Shown here in pieces: positions 20,560 to 30,100 of a stretch of 64,000 nt of DNA. The notes below the pieces were generated by a model. The model did no database searches, was not told where the DNA came from, and saw only the letters and a program-made list of their open reading frames with translations. Numbering within the stretch: position 1 is the first letter of the stretch; each line of letters begins with the position of its first letter. This DNA comes from Paenibacillus sp. PL91. GTDB taxonomy: Bacteria; Bacillota; Bacilli; Paenibacillales; Paenibacillaceae. The DNA is taken from assembly GCF_012935325.2 (NCBI RefSeq), contig NZ_JABBYG020000004.1:62001-126000 (forward strand). The letters are read 5' to 3'. The position numbers were made by a program, and so were the translations under genes.

Positions 20560-21285
20560 ATGTCGGCGAAGATAGGGTTACCGAGTGAAGCAAGTGGCGA
20601 GTCGATACTGAAGGCGATCAGCCTTAAGCGGACATTCGGCAAAGGCAATGCCGCCGTCACCGCGTTATCGGACGTCCATTTGGATATAAGAGCCGGATCG
20701 ATGGTGGCGCTCAAAGGCAGATCCGGCTCAGGCAAGACGACATTGCTGAATATGCTTAGCGCGCTTGATGAGCCCACGGAAGGACAGGTGTTCTTTCAAG
20801 GTAGAGAAATTACGCGCATGCCTGGCAAGGAGAGAAGCGCTATAAGACGCAAGGAAATCGGCCTCGTATTTCAGTCTTTCGGGCTCATTCCGCTCATGAA
20901 TGCATACGAGAACGTTGAATTCGGTCTGCGCGTTGCAGGTACGCCGTTCAAGGGCAATCGGGAGGCGGCTGAACGGGCTCTGGAGCAGGTTGGGATGAAG
21001 GAGAGAATGAAGCATCGCCCGGCCGAGCTTTCCGGCGGCGAGCAGCAGCGCGTGGCGATCGCACGAGCAATTGCTCATGAACCCGTGCTGCTTATTGCGG
21101 ACGAGCCGACGGCCGAGCTAGATAGCAGGATGGGCATTCAAGTGATGCGGGTATTCCGAGAACTCGTCAATCGTTCCGGCATGACTGTCGTTCTAACGAC
21201 GCATGACCCGGACATCATGGAGCTAGTCGATCATGTCATTTCATTGGAGGATGGAACAATTGTACCGCATACGAACATCGAATAA
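20560..21285 (+). CDS. ABC exporter ATP-binding protein, LolD/MacB type
   Basis: First ATPase of a four-gene ABC system (241 aa). Walker A GRSGSGKTT, signature LSGGEQQRVAIARA, Walker B VLLIADEPTAELDS and switch His in LTTHDPDI are all intact, and the fold is of the LolD/MacB/FtsE class that works with FtsX-type permeases. ATG 20560 follows GAGGAGG. The next gene (adaptor) starts inside its 3' end. The exported or extracted substrate is unknown. Confidence 0.9.
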   Translation: MSAKIGLPSEASGESILKAISLKRTFGKGNAAVTALSDVHLDIRAGSMVALKGRSGSGKTTLLNMLSALDEPTEGQVFFQGREITRMPGKERSAIRRKEIGLVFQSFGLIPLMNAYENVEFGLRVAGTPFKGNREAAERALEQVGMKERMKHRPAELSGGEQQRVAIARAIAHEPVLLIADEPTAELDSRMGIQVMRVFRELVNRSGMTVVLTTHDPDIMELVDHVISLEDGTIVPHTNIE

Positions 21286-22318
21286 CGGAAGCGGACGGAC
21301 GTTAACGGCAACGCGACGAGCTGCAATCGCGATAACCGCGATGCTGGCGCTGTCCGGATGCGGACTGCTCCCTGCCGAGCAGCAAGCATTGCAGCCTCCG
21401 CTCGTACAGCCCGCGCAAGAGCAGCTGGATATCGTGGAAGCAAGCCGTGGATCCATTCAGACGTATCTCAAAGGCACGGCTCATTTCGTCTCCTCGAGCG
21501 CGGAGAACTTGTCATTCAAGGAGTCGGGAGGCCGGCTCAAATCGATAAAAGTGACGATCGGTCAAGTAGTGAAGGCTGGCGATCTGCTCGTGGAGCAGGA
21601 AACGGGAGATCTTGAGCTTCAGGTTAGTCTGCAACGTCTTAACGTGGAACGGGCGCAGCTGATGTATAAGGAAGCTATTGTCTCTGAAGCAACGCCGACT
21701 GATCAGCGTCTGCGTGAAATCGATCTTGAACGCGAAATAATATCGCTGCAGTCGATGGAGTCGCGCCTCGCAAAATCCCGGCTGTATGCATCGATTTCGG
21801 GGACGGTAACCTTCGTGGAAACGCTGAATGCGGGTGATTTTGTAAATGCTTATCATTCCATCGTTTCGATTGCGGATACGTCTCGCATACAGCTTACGTA
21901 TGTCGCGGGTGACATGAAGGAAGTACTACCGGTCGAAGCGGGCATGCCCGTCAATCTGAAGTACAAGGGCAAGTCTTACACGGGCAATGTGCTGCAATCG
22001 CCTTCCAATGTACCGATCGGATCGGACGGCGCCAAGGCCGAGCGAAATGCGGTAACGATCTACATGAGCATGGACAATGCACCGGCCGGCATCCATATTG
22101 GCGACAGCGCCGAACTTACGATCGAGCTTCAGAAGCGCGAAAACGTCATCGTTCTGCCTCGCTCGGCAATTCGTTCTTATATGGGACGTTATTACGTGCA
22201 GGTAGCGGAAGGCGAGCGTCGCAAAGAGGTCGACGTCGAGGTAGGTCTGATGACGCCGACTGAAGCCGAAATCGCCAAAGGGCTCGAGGAAGGCCAGCAG
22301 GTTATTCTGAACAACTAA
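21260..22318 (+). CDS. HlyD/MacA-type adaptor lipoprotein
   Basis: Periplasmic-adaptor-like subunit anchored outside the membrane (about 352 aa). The signal peptide ends in lipobox LALSGC. A lipoyl/barrel-type beta region follows (LSFKESGGRLKSIKVTIGQVVKAGDLL), then a short coiled-coil hairpin, a second half-motif (SGTVTFVETLNAGDFVNA) and a C-terminal KEVDVEVGLMTPTEAEI region. ATG 21233 opens the frame, but GGAGG (21246-21250) lies nine bases from TTG 21260, so 21260 is the better start. It overlaps the ATPase gene by 26 bp. Firmicutes use such adaptors with MacB-like exporters. Confidence 0.87.
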   Translation: MYRIRTSNNGSGRTLTATRRAAIAITAMLALSGCGLLPAEQQALQPPLVQPAQEQLDIVEASRGSIQTYLKGTAHFVSSSAENLSFKESGGRLKSIKVTIGQVVKAGDLLVEQETGDLELQVSLQRLNVERAQLMYKEAIVSEATPTDQRLREIDLEREIISLQSMESRLAKSRLYASISGTVTFVETLNAGDFVNAYHSIVSIADTSRIQLTYVAGDMKEVLPVEAGMPVNLKYKGKSYTGNVLQSPSNVPIGSDGAKAERNAVTIYMSMDNAPAGIHIGDSAELTIELQKRENVIVLPRSAIRSYMGRYYVQVAEGERRKEVDVEVGLMTPTEAEIAKGLEEGQQVILNN

Positions 22319-22373
22319 CAAACAACGAAGACCAGTTACAAATAAGTACCTGGCGCTAGGATGGGGTGTACGT

Positions 22374-25241
22374 ATGGCCTTATGGACGATGATCCTCCGC
22401 AAGATGGCAAATAACAAGTGGCTGCAGCTGAATTTATGGATCGGCCTCACTGTATGCGTGGCCTTGTTCAGCTCCATGCCGCTTTACTCGGATGCCATCC
22501 TGCAGCGGACGCTGCAAAAGGAACTGCAATCGGTGCAGCTGCAGGAAGGGGTGCATCCGGGATATATTCGCATCGGTACGACCGTATCCTCGTCGGCGAT
22601 GGACGACAAGACGATCGAGGCTATCAAGCGTGCCGACCGATTCGTGCAAACGATACCGGGCAGGACAGGACTTGAAGCTTTATCCTTCTACCAGAAGCGT
22701 TTCACGCAACGCATGAAGGTGTACGGAGCTGACGCTACGGATCAGGAGAAGCAGTCGCAGAAGGCAGCGGGAAGCATCAAGTCGCTCTCCGGCCTTGAGA
22801 AACGCGTGCGTTTGATCGATGGCGCAATGCCTGCCGTTCGCGCTGACGGCATTTACGAGGCGCTCGTTACGCAGAAGTTTCTGATCGCGACGAAGCGCGA
22901 TATTGGGGACGAACTGATCGCGGAAGCGCCGGACAAAACGAAGTTTCGCGTCATCCCAGTGGGGATTATGGAGACGAATCCAACGGCAGATCCTTATTTG
23001 CCTTTTCTTACTTCGGAGGATAGCGACGGCTTCATTATTCCTTTCGATCAGTTTGAGAGCGATTTCATACTTGGGGACAAGACGAAGCTGGCGAGCTTGG
23101 AGTGGCGCTTAGCATTGAAATACGAGGGATTAACAATCGATAATATCGATGCATTCGTGCAGGCCGACAAGGATATTAGACGATACTTCCGCGGCCGTAT
23201 CGGCGTCGACGAGGTCAACATTCCTGCCGTATCAACGGTTAATGCCTATCAGGGCAAGCAAGAGAAGCTTGATGTTATGATGCTATCTCTCTATTCACCG
23301 GTTATGCTCATGCTTGCCTTCTATCTCTATATGGCCGCCAATCTCATTATTGAGCGGCAGAAGACGGAAATTTCCGTCCTGCGCAGCCGCGGGGCAAGCC
23401 GTTTGCAAATCATGACGGCATATACGTTCGAAAGCTTGTTTCTTGGCGTGAGCGCACTTGCCGTCGGTCCGATTCTCGGTATTTGGTTCACGAAAGTGCT
23501 AGGCGCCTCGAACGGCTTTCTGGAGTTCGTCGATCGATCGGCGCTTGAGGTCAGTCTGACCAGCACCGCTTACTTGGTGTCTTCGGTGGCGGTGGCTGCC
23601 GCTTTGGCTTTGATTCTGATTCCGGCTTTCATGGCGACTCGAGTCAGCATCGTTAGTCATAAGCAGCAAAATGCCCGCCACAACAAGCTGTCGTTCTGGC
23701 ATAAGACGGGCCTTGACTTTATCCTTGTCGGCATTGCCGTATATCTGCTCTACAATTTCAACAAGCGCCAGGAGGACTTACAGCGGCTAGGGCTCGATTC
23801 GGACGCCTTCCAGCTCGATCCGATGCTGTTCCTCATGCCTTCGCTATTCGCGCTCGGGGGCGGTTTGCTGCTGCTGAGGGTATATCCATGGTTCATTCGT
23901 CTTGTCTATTTGGCAGGGCGCCGTTGGTGGTCGCCGGCGCTGTACAACACACTAGTTCAGATCAGCCGGTCTTCTGGTCAATACCAGACGATTAAGCTGT
24001 TCCTAATCATGACCGTCGCAACGGGACTCTTCAGCGCGAATGCAGCCCGTACCATTAACGACAACTTGGAGAGTAAGATTCAGTACAATATCGGAGCCGA
24101 TATGACCATTATGACCCGCTGGGAAAGCGATGCGCGTCCATCGACCTACGTAACGTCCGCTCCGCAAACGCAGGCCGAGATAACTGCGTCCAGCTCGAAC
24201 CGGGTTCAATACACCGAGCCGCCGTTCCAGCCGTTCGAAGAGCTGGAAGGCATTGAAGCGAGCGCAAAAGTGTTCAAGAAAGAGAAAGCGCGATTCGTAA
24301 CGCCAACCAGCGGAGCAAGCGGGGCGACTACTCTCATCGGCATCGACACGATGGACTTCGGCCGGACAGCGTGGATGAAGGACGGACTGCTCGAACATCC
24401 CATTAACGGATACCTTAATCTGCTCGCGCCCAATACGAAAGCGGTTCTAATCTCTCGCTCGATTGCGGAGAAGGCAAAGGCGAAGCCAGGCGATACGATT
24501 GCACTGTCCTGGGATGGACTCGACCATGCTCAATTCGTCGTTTATGGCATTATCGACTACTGGCCTAGCTGGAATCCGCTTCCGACCGGCAATAACGGTA
24601 ACGAGAAATCTGTTCCACCTAACTTAATCGTCGGCCATCTTGCTACGATTCAGAAAAGGCTTGCCGTAGAGCCTTACGAGGTGTGGCTGAAGCTGAAGGA
24701 CGGCGTCGCAAGCCAAACCGTCTACGACCAGCTGGCGGAGAAGAAGCTAAGGATCATCACCCTTCAAGACGCTACGCAAGAGCTAATTCAATCGAAAAAC
24801 GATCCGTTCAGACTTGCGATCAACGGCGTTATGACGCTCGGTTTCGCCATCTCGATGCTGATCAGCTTCTTCGGCTTCCTGCTATTTTGGGTGCTCACGC
24901 TGTCGGGCAGAACGCTTCAATACGGTGTGCTGCGGGCAATGGGCATTCCATTTGGACAAATTATCGGCATGCTCGTCAGCGAGCAAGTGCTGACGTCCGG
25001 AGCGGCGGTCCTTCTAGGCGTCATCATCGGTAATACGATAAGCAAGCTATTCGTGCCGTTATTCGAGATGTCATTTGCGACGAAGGATCAAGTGCCTCCT
25101 TTTGAGATGATTCAACAGCTTAGCGACTATCTGCAGCTATACAGCATTGTCGGCATTACGCTGACAATAGGCCTGCTTATCCTTGGTTACCGCTTATCGA
25201 GAATCCGGATTGCGCAAGCACTCAAGCTTGGAGAGGAGTAA
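22374..25241 (+). CDS. Large FtsX/MacB-type ABC permease
   Basis: Membrane component of the exporter, 955 aa, about twice a simple FtsX permease, suggesting a fused two-half permease. A first TM follows KWLQLNLWIGLTVCVALFS. A long extracytoplasmic domain (about 40-300) follows, then a TM block around LMLAFYLYMAANLIIERQKTEISVLRSRGAS, which carries the FtsX cytoplasmic motif. A second extracytoplasmic domain lies at about 560-810, and a final TM block at ISMLISFFGFLLFWVLTLSG carries a second motif (LQYGVLRAMGIPFGQII). GGGGTG precedes ATG 22374. It is three bases from the next ATPase gene. Confidence 0.88.
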   Translation: MALWTMILRKMANNKWLQLNLWIGLTVCVALFSSMPLYSDAILQRTLQKELQSVQLQEGVHPGYIRIGTTVSSSAMDDKTIEAIKRADRFVQTIPGRTGLEALSFYQKRFTQRMKVYGADATDQEKQSQKAAGSIKSLSGLEKRVRLIDGAMPAVRADGIYEALVTQKFLIATKRDIGDELIAEAPDKTKFRVIPVGIMETNPTADPYLPFLTSEDSDGFIIPFDQFESDFILGDKTKLASLEWRLALKYEGLTIDNIDAFVQADKDIRRYFRGRIGVDEVNIPAVSTVNAYQGKQEKLDVMMLSLYSPVMLMLAFYLYMAANLIIERQKTEISVLRSRGASRLQIMTAYTFESLFLGVSALAVGPILGIWFTKVLGASNGFLEFVDRSALEVSLTSTAYLVSSVAVAAALALILIPAFMATRVSIVSHKQQNARHNKLSFWHKTGLDFILVGIAVYLLYNFNKRQEDLQRLGLDSDAFQLDPMLFLMPSLFALGGGLLLLRVYPWFIRLVYLAGRRWWSPALYNTLVQISRSSGQYQTIKLFLIMTVATGLFSANAARTINDNLESKIQYNIGADMTIMTRWESDARPSTYVTSAPQTQAEITASSSNRVQYTEPPFQPFEELEGIEASAKVFKKEKARFVTPTSGASGATTLIGIDTMDFGRTAWMKDGLLEHPINGYLNLLAPNTKAVLISRSIAEKAKAKPGDTIALSWDGLDHAQFVVYGIIDYWPSWNPLPTGNNGNEKSVPPNLIVGHLATIQKRLAVEPYEVWLKLKDGVASQTVYDQLAEKKLRIITLQDATQELIQSKNDPFRLAINGVMTLGFAISMLISFFGFLLFWVLTLSGRTLQYGVLRAMGIPFGQIIGMLVSEQVLTSGAAVLLGVIIGNTISKLFVPLFEMSFATKDQVPPFEMIQQLSDYLQLYSIVGITLTIGLLILGYRLSRIRIAQALKLGEE

Positions 25242-25244
25242 AGG

Positions 25245-26138
25245 ATGATTAAAAGCGAAGGACTCGTCAAAATTTACAAAATGGCAGATCTTGAGGTGTT
25301 CGCCTTGCAAGGTCTTGATCTGCAGGTCGAGGACGGAGAGCTGATGGCGATTATCGGCAATTCCGGCAGCGGCAAGTCGACGCTCCTGAATATGCTGGGA
25401 GGACTGGATAAGCCTTCTGCCGGCAAGCTGTTCATAGATGGCAAAGACTTACTGAAGTTCGGCGAGAAGGAGCTGGTGGCCTACAAGCGCGATACGGTAG
25501 GCTTCGTATGGCAGAATAATGCGCGCAACCTTATTCCTTACTTAACCGCGCTGGCTAATGTAGAGCTTCCGATGCTGCTGCGCGGAAATCGCAGGCGGGC
25601 GCGGGCAATGGAGCTACTGGAGGCGGTGGGGCTTGGCCATCGGATGAAGAATAGGCTGAGCGAGCTGTCCGGCGGCGAACAGCAGCGGGTAGCGATCGCG
25701 ATAGCGTTGGCCAACGATCCGAAACTGCTGCTCGCCGATGAGCCGACGGGCTCTCTCGATACGAACACATCCAATCAAGTGCTCGATTTGTTCCGAACGC
25801 TCAACCGTTCAATCGGGATCACGATCGTAATCGTAACGCATGATCCGGCGCTGGCCCGCAAGGTAGACCGGGTCGTCCAGATTCGTGACGGCAAGACGTC
25901 GGCGGAAATGATCCGCAAGGTGTCGTATGCCGATGAACTGGCCATGTTAGACGCCGAGAGCGACATGCTTGAAGCGGAGAGCCACACGGAATATGCCGTG
26001 TTAGACAAAGCAGGACGGCTGCAAATTCCTTCCGGCTTCCTTGATGTGGACGGTTTCAAGGACAGCAACAAGGTACGCGTGGAAATGGAGGACGGCCGTA
26101 TCGTTCTCTATCCCCAGTCAGCGAAGCAGACAGGCTAA
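25245..26138 (+). CDS. ABC ATPase with C-terminal AbrB-like tail
   Basis: Second ATPase of the system (297 aa). Walker A GNSGSGKST, signature LSGGEQQRVAIAIA, Walker B LLLADEPTGSLDT and His in VTHDPALA are intact. Beyond the usual end near residue 225 there is an acidic linker and then about 45 residues (AVLDKAGRLQIPSGFLDV, DSNKVRVEMEDGRIVLYP) that look like a SpoVT/AbrB-type swapped-hairpin domain, normally DNA-binding or dimerising. Function of the tail is unknown; it could drive dimerisation or gene control. Two ATPases for one permease imply a heterodimeric motor or alternative partners. Confidence 0.88.
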   Translation: MIKSEGLVKIYKMADLEVFALQGLDLQVEDGELMAIIGNSGSGKSTLLNMLGGLDKPSAGKLFIDGKDLLKFGEKELVAYKRDTVGFVWQNNARNLIPYLTALANVELPMLLRGNRRRARAMELLEAVGLGHRMKNRLSELSGGEQQRVAIAIALANDPKLLLADEPTGSLDTNTSNQVLDLFRTLNRSIGITIVIVTHDPALARKVDRVVQIRDGKTSAEMIRKVSYADELAMLDAESDMLEAESHTEYAVLDKAGRLQIPSGFLDVDGFKDSNKVRVEMEDGRIVLYPQSAKQTG

Positions 26139-26211
26139 CCAAGCGCCATGCCACTCCCCGCAAGAGGAGTTTGATATGGATATCTAATTGGAGAGAGGTG
26201 TTGTTCGCAAG

Positions 26212-28926
26212 ATGAAACGTTTAAAAAAGTTGATGGTATTGGGACTAGCCGCAGCGCTGATGTTAAGTGCTGGGACGATAAGTTCGATCACGTCCCGAAC
26301 GTTAGTACATGCGGAAGCTGCAGTTTCAAGTGAAGCGGAGGCGAGTAATGAACCTTCATCAGAGCTTGAGCGTATCGCAACGGACTTTGAGGACGGAACG
26401 GTACAAGGCTGGCAGCCGCGCGGTGGCAGTGTCATTTTGTCGGCATCGGCTGACGCGGCTTATTCGGGCGAGTACGGGCTTAAAGTGGAAGGAAGAACGC
26501 AAGGCTGGAACGGCCCTACGTTTAACGCGACGTCGTTTATGCAAGTCGGCAAGACATATGGCATAACGGCATGGGTTCGTCTTCCGGCGGGCTCGAGTAC
26601 CTCTTCCGTCTCCATGCTCGTCGAGCGGACGACGGACGGTACGCCATATTACGAATCTGTCACGTCCAAAACGGCAACGGACAGCGGCTGGGTAAAGCTG
26701 TCGGGCGAATATACGCTCAAGAATCCCGTTTCCAGTGCCGGCGTTTACTTTGAATCGTTCGACAATCCGACGTTATCCTTCTATGTTGATGAATTTATAA
26801 TTGAACGCATACCCGATCCGATTCCGATCGAAATCGAGCAGGATATACCGAGCTTGAAGGATGTGTTCGCTGACGATTTTCTCCTTGGTTCGGCCTTGCT
26901 CGTTCACGAGATAGCAGATACGGAGGGACCGGACGCCGAACTGCTCAAGAAACATTTCAACAGTCTCACCGCAGGCAATGAGATGAAATGGGATGCGACC
27001 GAGCCGGTCGAAGGGCAATATACTTTCGCCAATGCGGACAAAATCGTAGACTTTGGGGAGGAAAATGGCATTGCGGTACGCGGACATACGCTGATTTGGC
27101 ATTCTCAGACACCGAACTGGGTGTTCTACGACGACAATGGCAATCTGGCCAGCAAGGAATTGCTTTTCGCGCGCATGAAGAGCCATATCGACGAAGTTGT
27201 CGGCCGCTACAAAGGGAAAGTCTATGCCTGGGACGTCGTGAACGAGGTCATAGAGCCCGGTGACCGTAAGCCGAACGGCCTGCGCAACAGCTTATGGTAT
27301 CAAATCGCAGGCGAGGAGTACATCGAGAAAGCGTTCGAATACGCCCATGCAGCGGATCCCGATGCCGTTTTGTACATCAATGATTACAACACGCATTTTA
27401 CCGATAAAAGGCAATTTATGTACGACCTGATCAAGCGCCTCCAAGACAAGGGCATTCCGGTGCAAGGAGTCGGCCATCAGACGCATATCGGCATCGCGAG
27501 CCCTTCCATTCAGGAGCTCGACGACATGCTAGCGGCCTTCCGTGACCTCGGTATCGAGCAGCAAGTTACCGAGCTGGATATGAGCGTTTATACGAATGAC
27601 GCGGAATCATACGAGTCGTTCCCACTAGAATTGCAAATCAACCAAGCGAAACGTTACCAAGCGATCTTCGACGTGTTCAAGAAGCATGCGGATCAGCTTA
27701 CGGCCGTAATCTTCTGGGGCAAGGACGATCTGAATACTTGGCTGCGAACTTTCCCGGTCGATCGGAACAACTGGCCGCTGCTATTTGATGAGCGTCTTCA
27801 AGCGAAGTATGCGTACTGGGCGCTTGTTGACCCAACCCAGCTGCCGGTCGAAATACAGAAGACATCCGCGGTTGCTGGCACCGTGTTGGTGGACGGCAAA
27901 CTGGATAATTCATGGATGGCAGCAAGGCCGATTACGATTCAATCAGAGGGCAGCACGGCAGCTTCCTACCGGACGCAATGGGCATCAGGAAAACTGCATG
28001 TTTGGGTCGATGTGTTGGACTCGACGGTCAACGGAAATGATTCCGTTGATGTATTCATTGACGAAAATAACGGCAAGACCGCATCCTACGAGGCGGACGA
28101 TAAGAAGTATACGTTCCGCATGAGCGGCGCGAATCCGCATAGTCCAGTCGTATACAAGGCGGTCAAAACGGCGACCGGCTATGTTATCGAAGCGTCGATT
28201 CCACTCGCCGGCGCAGCTCTTGGCCAAACGATCGGTTTTGATGTACGGATTAATAATCGCTCCGGAAGCGACACCTCGTTGACGTCGTGGAACGATATTC
28301 AACATAAGCAAGATACCGATACGTCGGGCTTCGGCGAACTGGAGCTAATCGAAGGTCCTCGTCATGCGAAGGCTGTACGCGGAACGCCGGTCATTGACGG
28401 GGACATCGACGGGATTTGGAAGTACGCGTCCGCCTTTACGACGGACCGGTGGGTGCAAGGAACTTCCGGTTCGACGGCGAAGGTCAGAACCCTCTGGGAT
28501 GGCAACCGGTTGTATATCTTGGCAGAGGTGACGGATTCGAACCTTACGAAGCGAAGCGCGAACGTATGGGAGCAGGATTCGGTAGAAATATTCCTCGACC
28601 AGAACAATGCAAGAAGCGATTCTTATGATGCGGACGACGGACAGTACCGGATCAACTTCGACAATGAACAATCCGTTAGCCCGGGTTCATCCAGCGGTAG
28701 ACTCGTATCCGCAGCGAAGCGAACGGGTGCGGGGTATACCGTAGAAGCTTCCATCGCCTGGACGGGTACGCCGCCGCAAGCCGGTATCCTGGTCGGCTTC
28801 GACGTTCAGGTCAATAATGACCAGGACGACGATGGTGTCCGCGACAGCATTGCGATCTGGAATGATACGACAGGAATGACGTGGCAGAACTTGTCCGGGA
28901 TCGGACTGCTTGAGCTTACGAAATAA
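26212..28926 (+). CDS. Secreted modular endo-1,4-beta-xylanase, CBM22-GH10-CBM9-CBM9
   Basis: Extracellular xylanase (about 904 aa). Signal peptide MKRLKKLMVLGLAAALMLSA. CBM22 runs about 60-205 (DFEDGTVQGWQPRGG). GH10 runs about 215-555 with substrate motifs NSLTAGNEMKWD and RGHTLIWHSQTPNW, acid/base Glu in WDVVNEVIE and nucleophile Glu in VTELDMSVY. Two CBM9-type domains follow (VDGKLDNSWMAA; IDGDIDGIWKYA). No SLH domain, unlike some large Paenibacillus xylanases, so it is probably released. The frame opens at TTG 26188, but ATG 26212 starts the signal peptide; GAGAGGTG is upstream. Followed by a strong terminator. Confidence 0.95.
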   Translation: MKRLKKLMVLGLAAALMLSAGTISSITSRTLVHAEAAVSSEAEASNEPSSELERIATDFEDGTVQGWQPRGGSVILSASADAAYSGEYGLKVEGRTQGWNGPTFNATSFMQVGKTYGITAWVRLPAGSSTSSVSMLVERTTDGTPYYESVTSKTATDSGWVKLSGEYTLKNPVSSAGVYFESFDNPTLSFYVDEFIIERIPDPIPIEIEQDIPSLKDVFADDFLLGSALLVHEIADTEGPDAELLKKHFNSLTAGNEMKWDATEPVEGQYTFANADKIVDFGEENGIAVRGHTLIWHSQTPNWVFYDDNGNLASKELLFARMKSHIDEVVGRYKGKVYAWDVVNEVIEPGDRKPNGLRNSLWYQIAGEEYIEKAFEYAHAADPDAVLYINDYNTHFTDKRQFMYDLIKRLQDKGIPVQGVGHQTHIGIASPSIQELDDMLAAFRDLGIEQQVTELDMSVYTNDAESYESFPLELQINQAKRYQAIFDVFKKHADQLTAVIFWGKDDLNTWLRTFPVDRNNWPLLFDERLQAKYAYWALVDPTQLPVEIQKTSAVAGTVLVDGKLDNSWMAARPITIQSEGSTAASYRTQWASGKLHVWVDVLDSTVNGNDSVDVFIDENNGKTASYEADDKKYTFRMSGANPHSPVVYKAVKTATGYVIEASIPLAGAALGQTIGFDVRINNRSGSDTSLTSWNDIQHKQDTDTSGFGELELIEGPRHAKAVRGTPVIDGDIDGIWKYASAFTTDRWVQGTSGSTAKVRTLWDGNRLYILAEVTDSNLTKRSANVWEQDSVEIFLDQNNARSDSYDADDGQYRINFDNEQSVSPGSSSGRLVSAAKRTGAGYTVEASIAWTGTPPQAGILVGFDVQVNNDQDDDGVRDSIAIWNDTTGMTWQNLSGIGLLELTK

Positions 28927-28929
28927 TCC

Positions 28930-28970
28930 AAGAGCCGATTGCTTATCACGGATAAGCATCGGCTCTTTCT
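28930..28970 (+). terminator. Strong terminator after the modular xylanase
   Basis: An 18-base arm at 28930-28947 pairs with 28951-28967, with one mismatch or bulge and loop ACG, followed by TCT. Confidence 0.85.
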
Positions 28971-29057
28971 ATGGAAACCAAAAAAGCCACGATGCATCGT
29001 CATTCTGACGATTACCGGGGCTTTCTTTATAGTTGTCGGCAGCAATCGTGTAAGCGG

Positions 29058-29819
29058 TTACGCAGTAATGGAAAACATTTTACGGTATTCGTTAGCGCTC
29101 AAGCCTGTATATGCTTTGAATTTTTTGTAGAACCAATCCATTTCCGTATAGCCGATCTCATTCGCGATTTCATACACTTTCATGTCCGTATTTTCAAGCA
29201 GCAGCTTAGCCTTCTCCATGCGCTGTTGCAGCAAATATTCATTGAAGGTCATATTTTCCTGGAACTTGAACTTTTGACCCAAATAAGAGCAATTGAAATG
29301 AAGGTTGTTGGAAATTTCCTTCAAGGTGATGTTCTGATGCAGCGCCTCATCCACATATTCCTTAACCTTCTCGATGATATTCGGTTGAGGCTGGGCTTCC
29401 TTTTCCGTCGGCACCCATGATAGCGCTTTATTTTTTTTGATTGCGCAATCGAGCTCACCTTTGACGGCCAGCAGGCTTGACGTTAGCTCGACAGAAGAAA
29501 CGGGGTCCGGCAAATAATCGCTTACTTGGTAATAGAGAGCCTTTCGGGCAAGCTGGAAATCGTTTCCTCCGCCTATCAGGACAATCGGTACGCGGCTCTT
29601 CTGGCGAATGTAATCGCATAGATACAAGCCGTCGATATGAGAGCCGTTCATGCCGATCAGGATAAGCGAAAATTGGTTTCGGACAAGAAAATCGATTGCG
29701 TCCGCAAAGCTGTTCGCATAAGCGTCCAATTCAAATTCGATCCGATTCCATTCCGGCATACGTTGCAACATCTCCATCGACGATGTGGAGTCAAAGTCGA
29801 CAAGCAGCACTTTATACAC
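29058..29819 (-). CDS. Orphan YesN-type regulator with degenerate receiver
   Basis: Short YesN-like regulator (253 aa), about half the usual YesN length because the linker is missing. The receiver fold is recognisable but its active site is gone. The acidic pair is VDFD, the phospho-acceptor Asp position reads LILIGMNGSHIDG (Gly), the Ser/Thr site reads LIGGGNDF, and the usual KP motif reads LPDPVS. The C-terminal AraC HTH pair is intact (ITLKEISNNLHFNCSYLGQKF; IGYTEMDWFYKKFKAYTGL). Start GTG 29819 follows GAGGAAACCATC. No kinase gene is adjacent. It is divergent from the nine-gene cassette starting at 30101 and is the obvious candidate regulator of it. Confidence 0.9.
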   Translation of the reverse strand: MYKVLLVDFDSTSSMEMLQRMPEWNRIEFELDAYANSFADAIDFLVRNQFSLILIGMNGSHIDGLYLCDYIRQKSRVPIVLIGGGNDFQLARKALYYQVSDYLPDPVSSVELTSSLLAVKGELDCAIKKNKALSWVPTEKEAQPQPNIIEKVKEYVDEALHQNITLKEISNNLHFNCSYLGQKFKFQENMTFNEYLLQQRMEKAKLLLENTDMKVYEIANEIGYTEMDWFYKKFKAYTGLSANEYRKMFSITA

Positions 29820-30003
29820 GATGGTTTCCTCCTAATTGAATTTGCGGAACTTAGGGGTTTCCCTAATGGGAGAATGACTACGTTTTAATTATGTGAATTG
29901 GACGTAAACGAAACAACGTGCTTTTCTTTGCATCTCACACATGTTTTTACTTCTTGCTCAAAAAACATCTTTTGGTGAAATAAATTGATTTCCAATCTAG
30001 AAT

Positions 30004-30036
30004 TTGACAGGTGATAGACCTGTTTTCCCACAGGTT
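30004..30036. promoter_or_regulatory. Inverted-repeat region upstream of the cassette
   Basis: ACAGGT at 30007-30012 pairs with ACCTGT at 30018-30023, and a further CAGGTTG follows at 30031. TTGACA at 30004-30009 could be a -35 box but I see no good -10 at 17 bp. It may be an operator in the divergent 29820-30100 region; the rest of that region shows nothing clear. Confidence 0.3.
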
Positions 30037-30100
30037 GTTGAATGCATTATGAAAGCGCTACACTTTTCGGTGTAGTTCAATATGTAAAGGGGGATTCGCA

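Noticed and set aside
30047-30062. cre-like TGAAAGCGCTACAC before the binding-protein gene
   Set aside because: Matches only about 11 of 14 positions and lacks symmetry in its right half.
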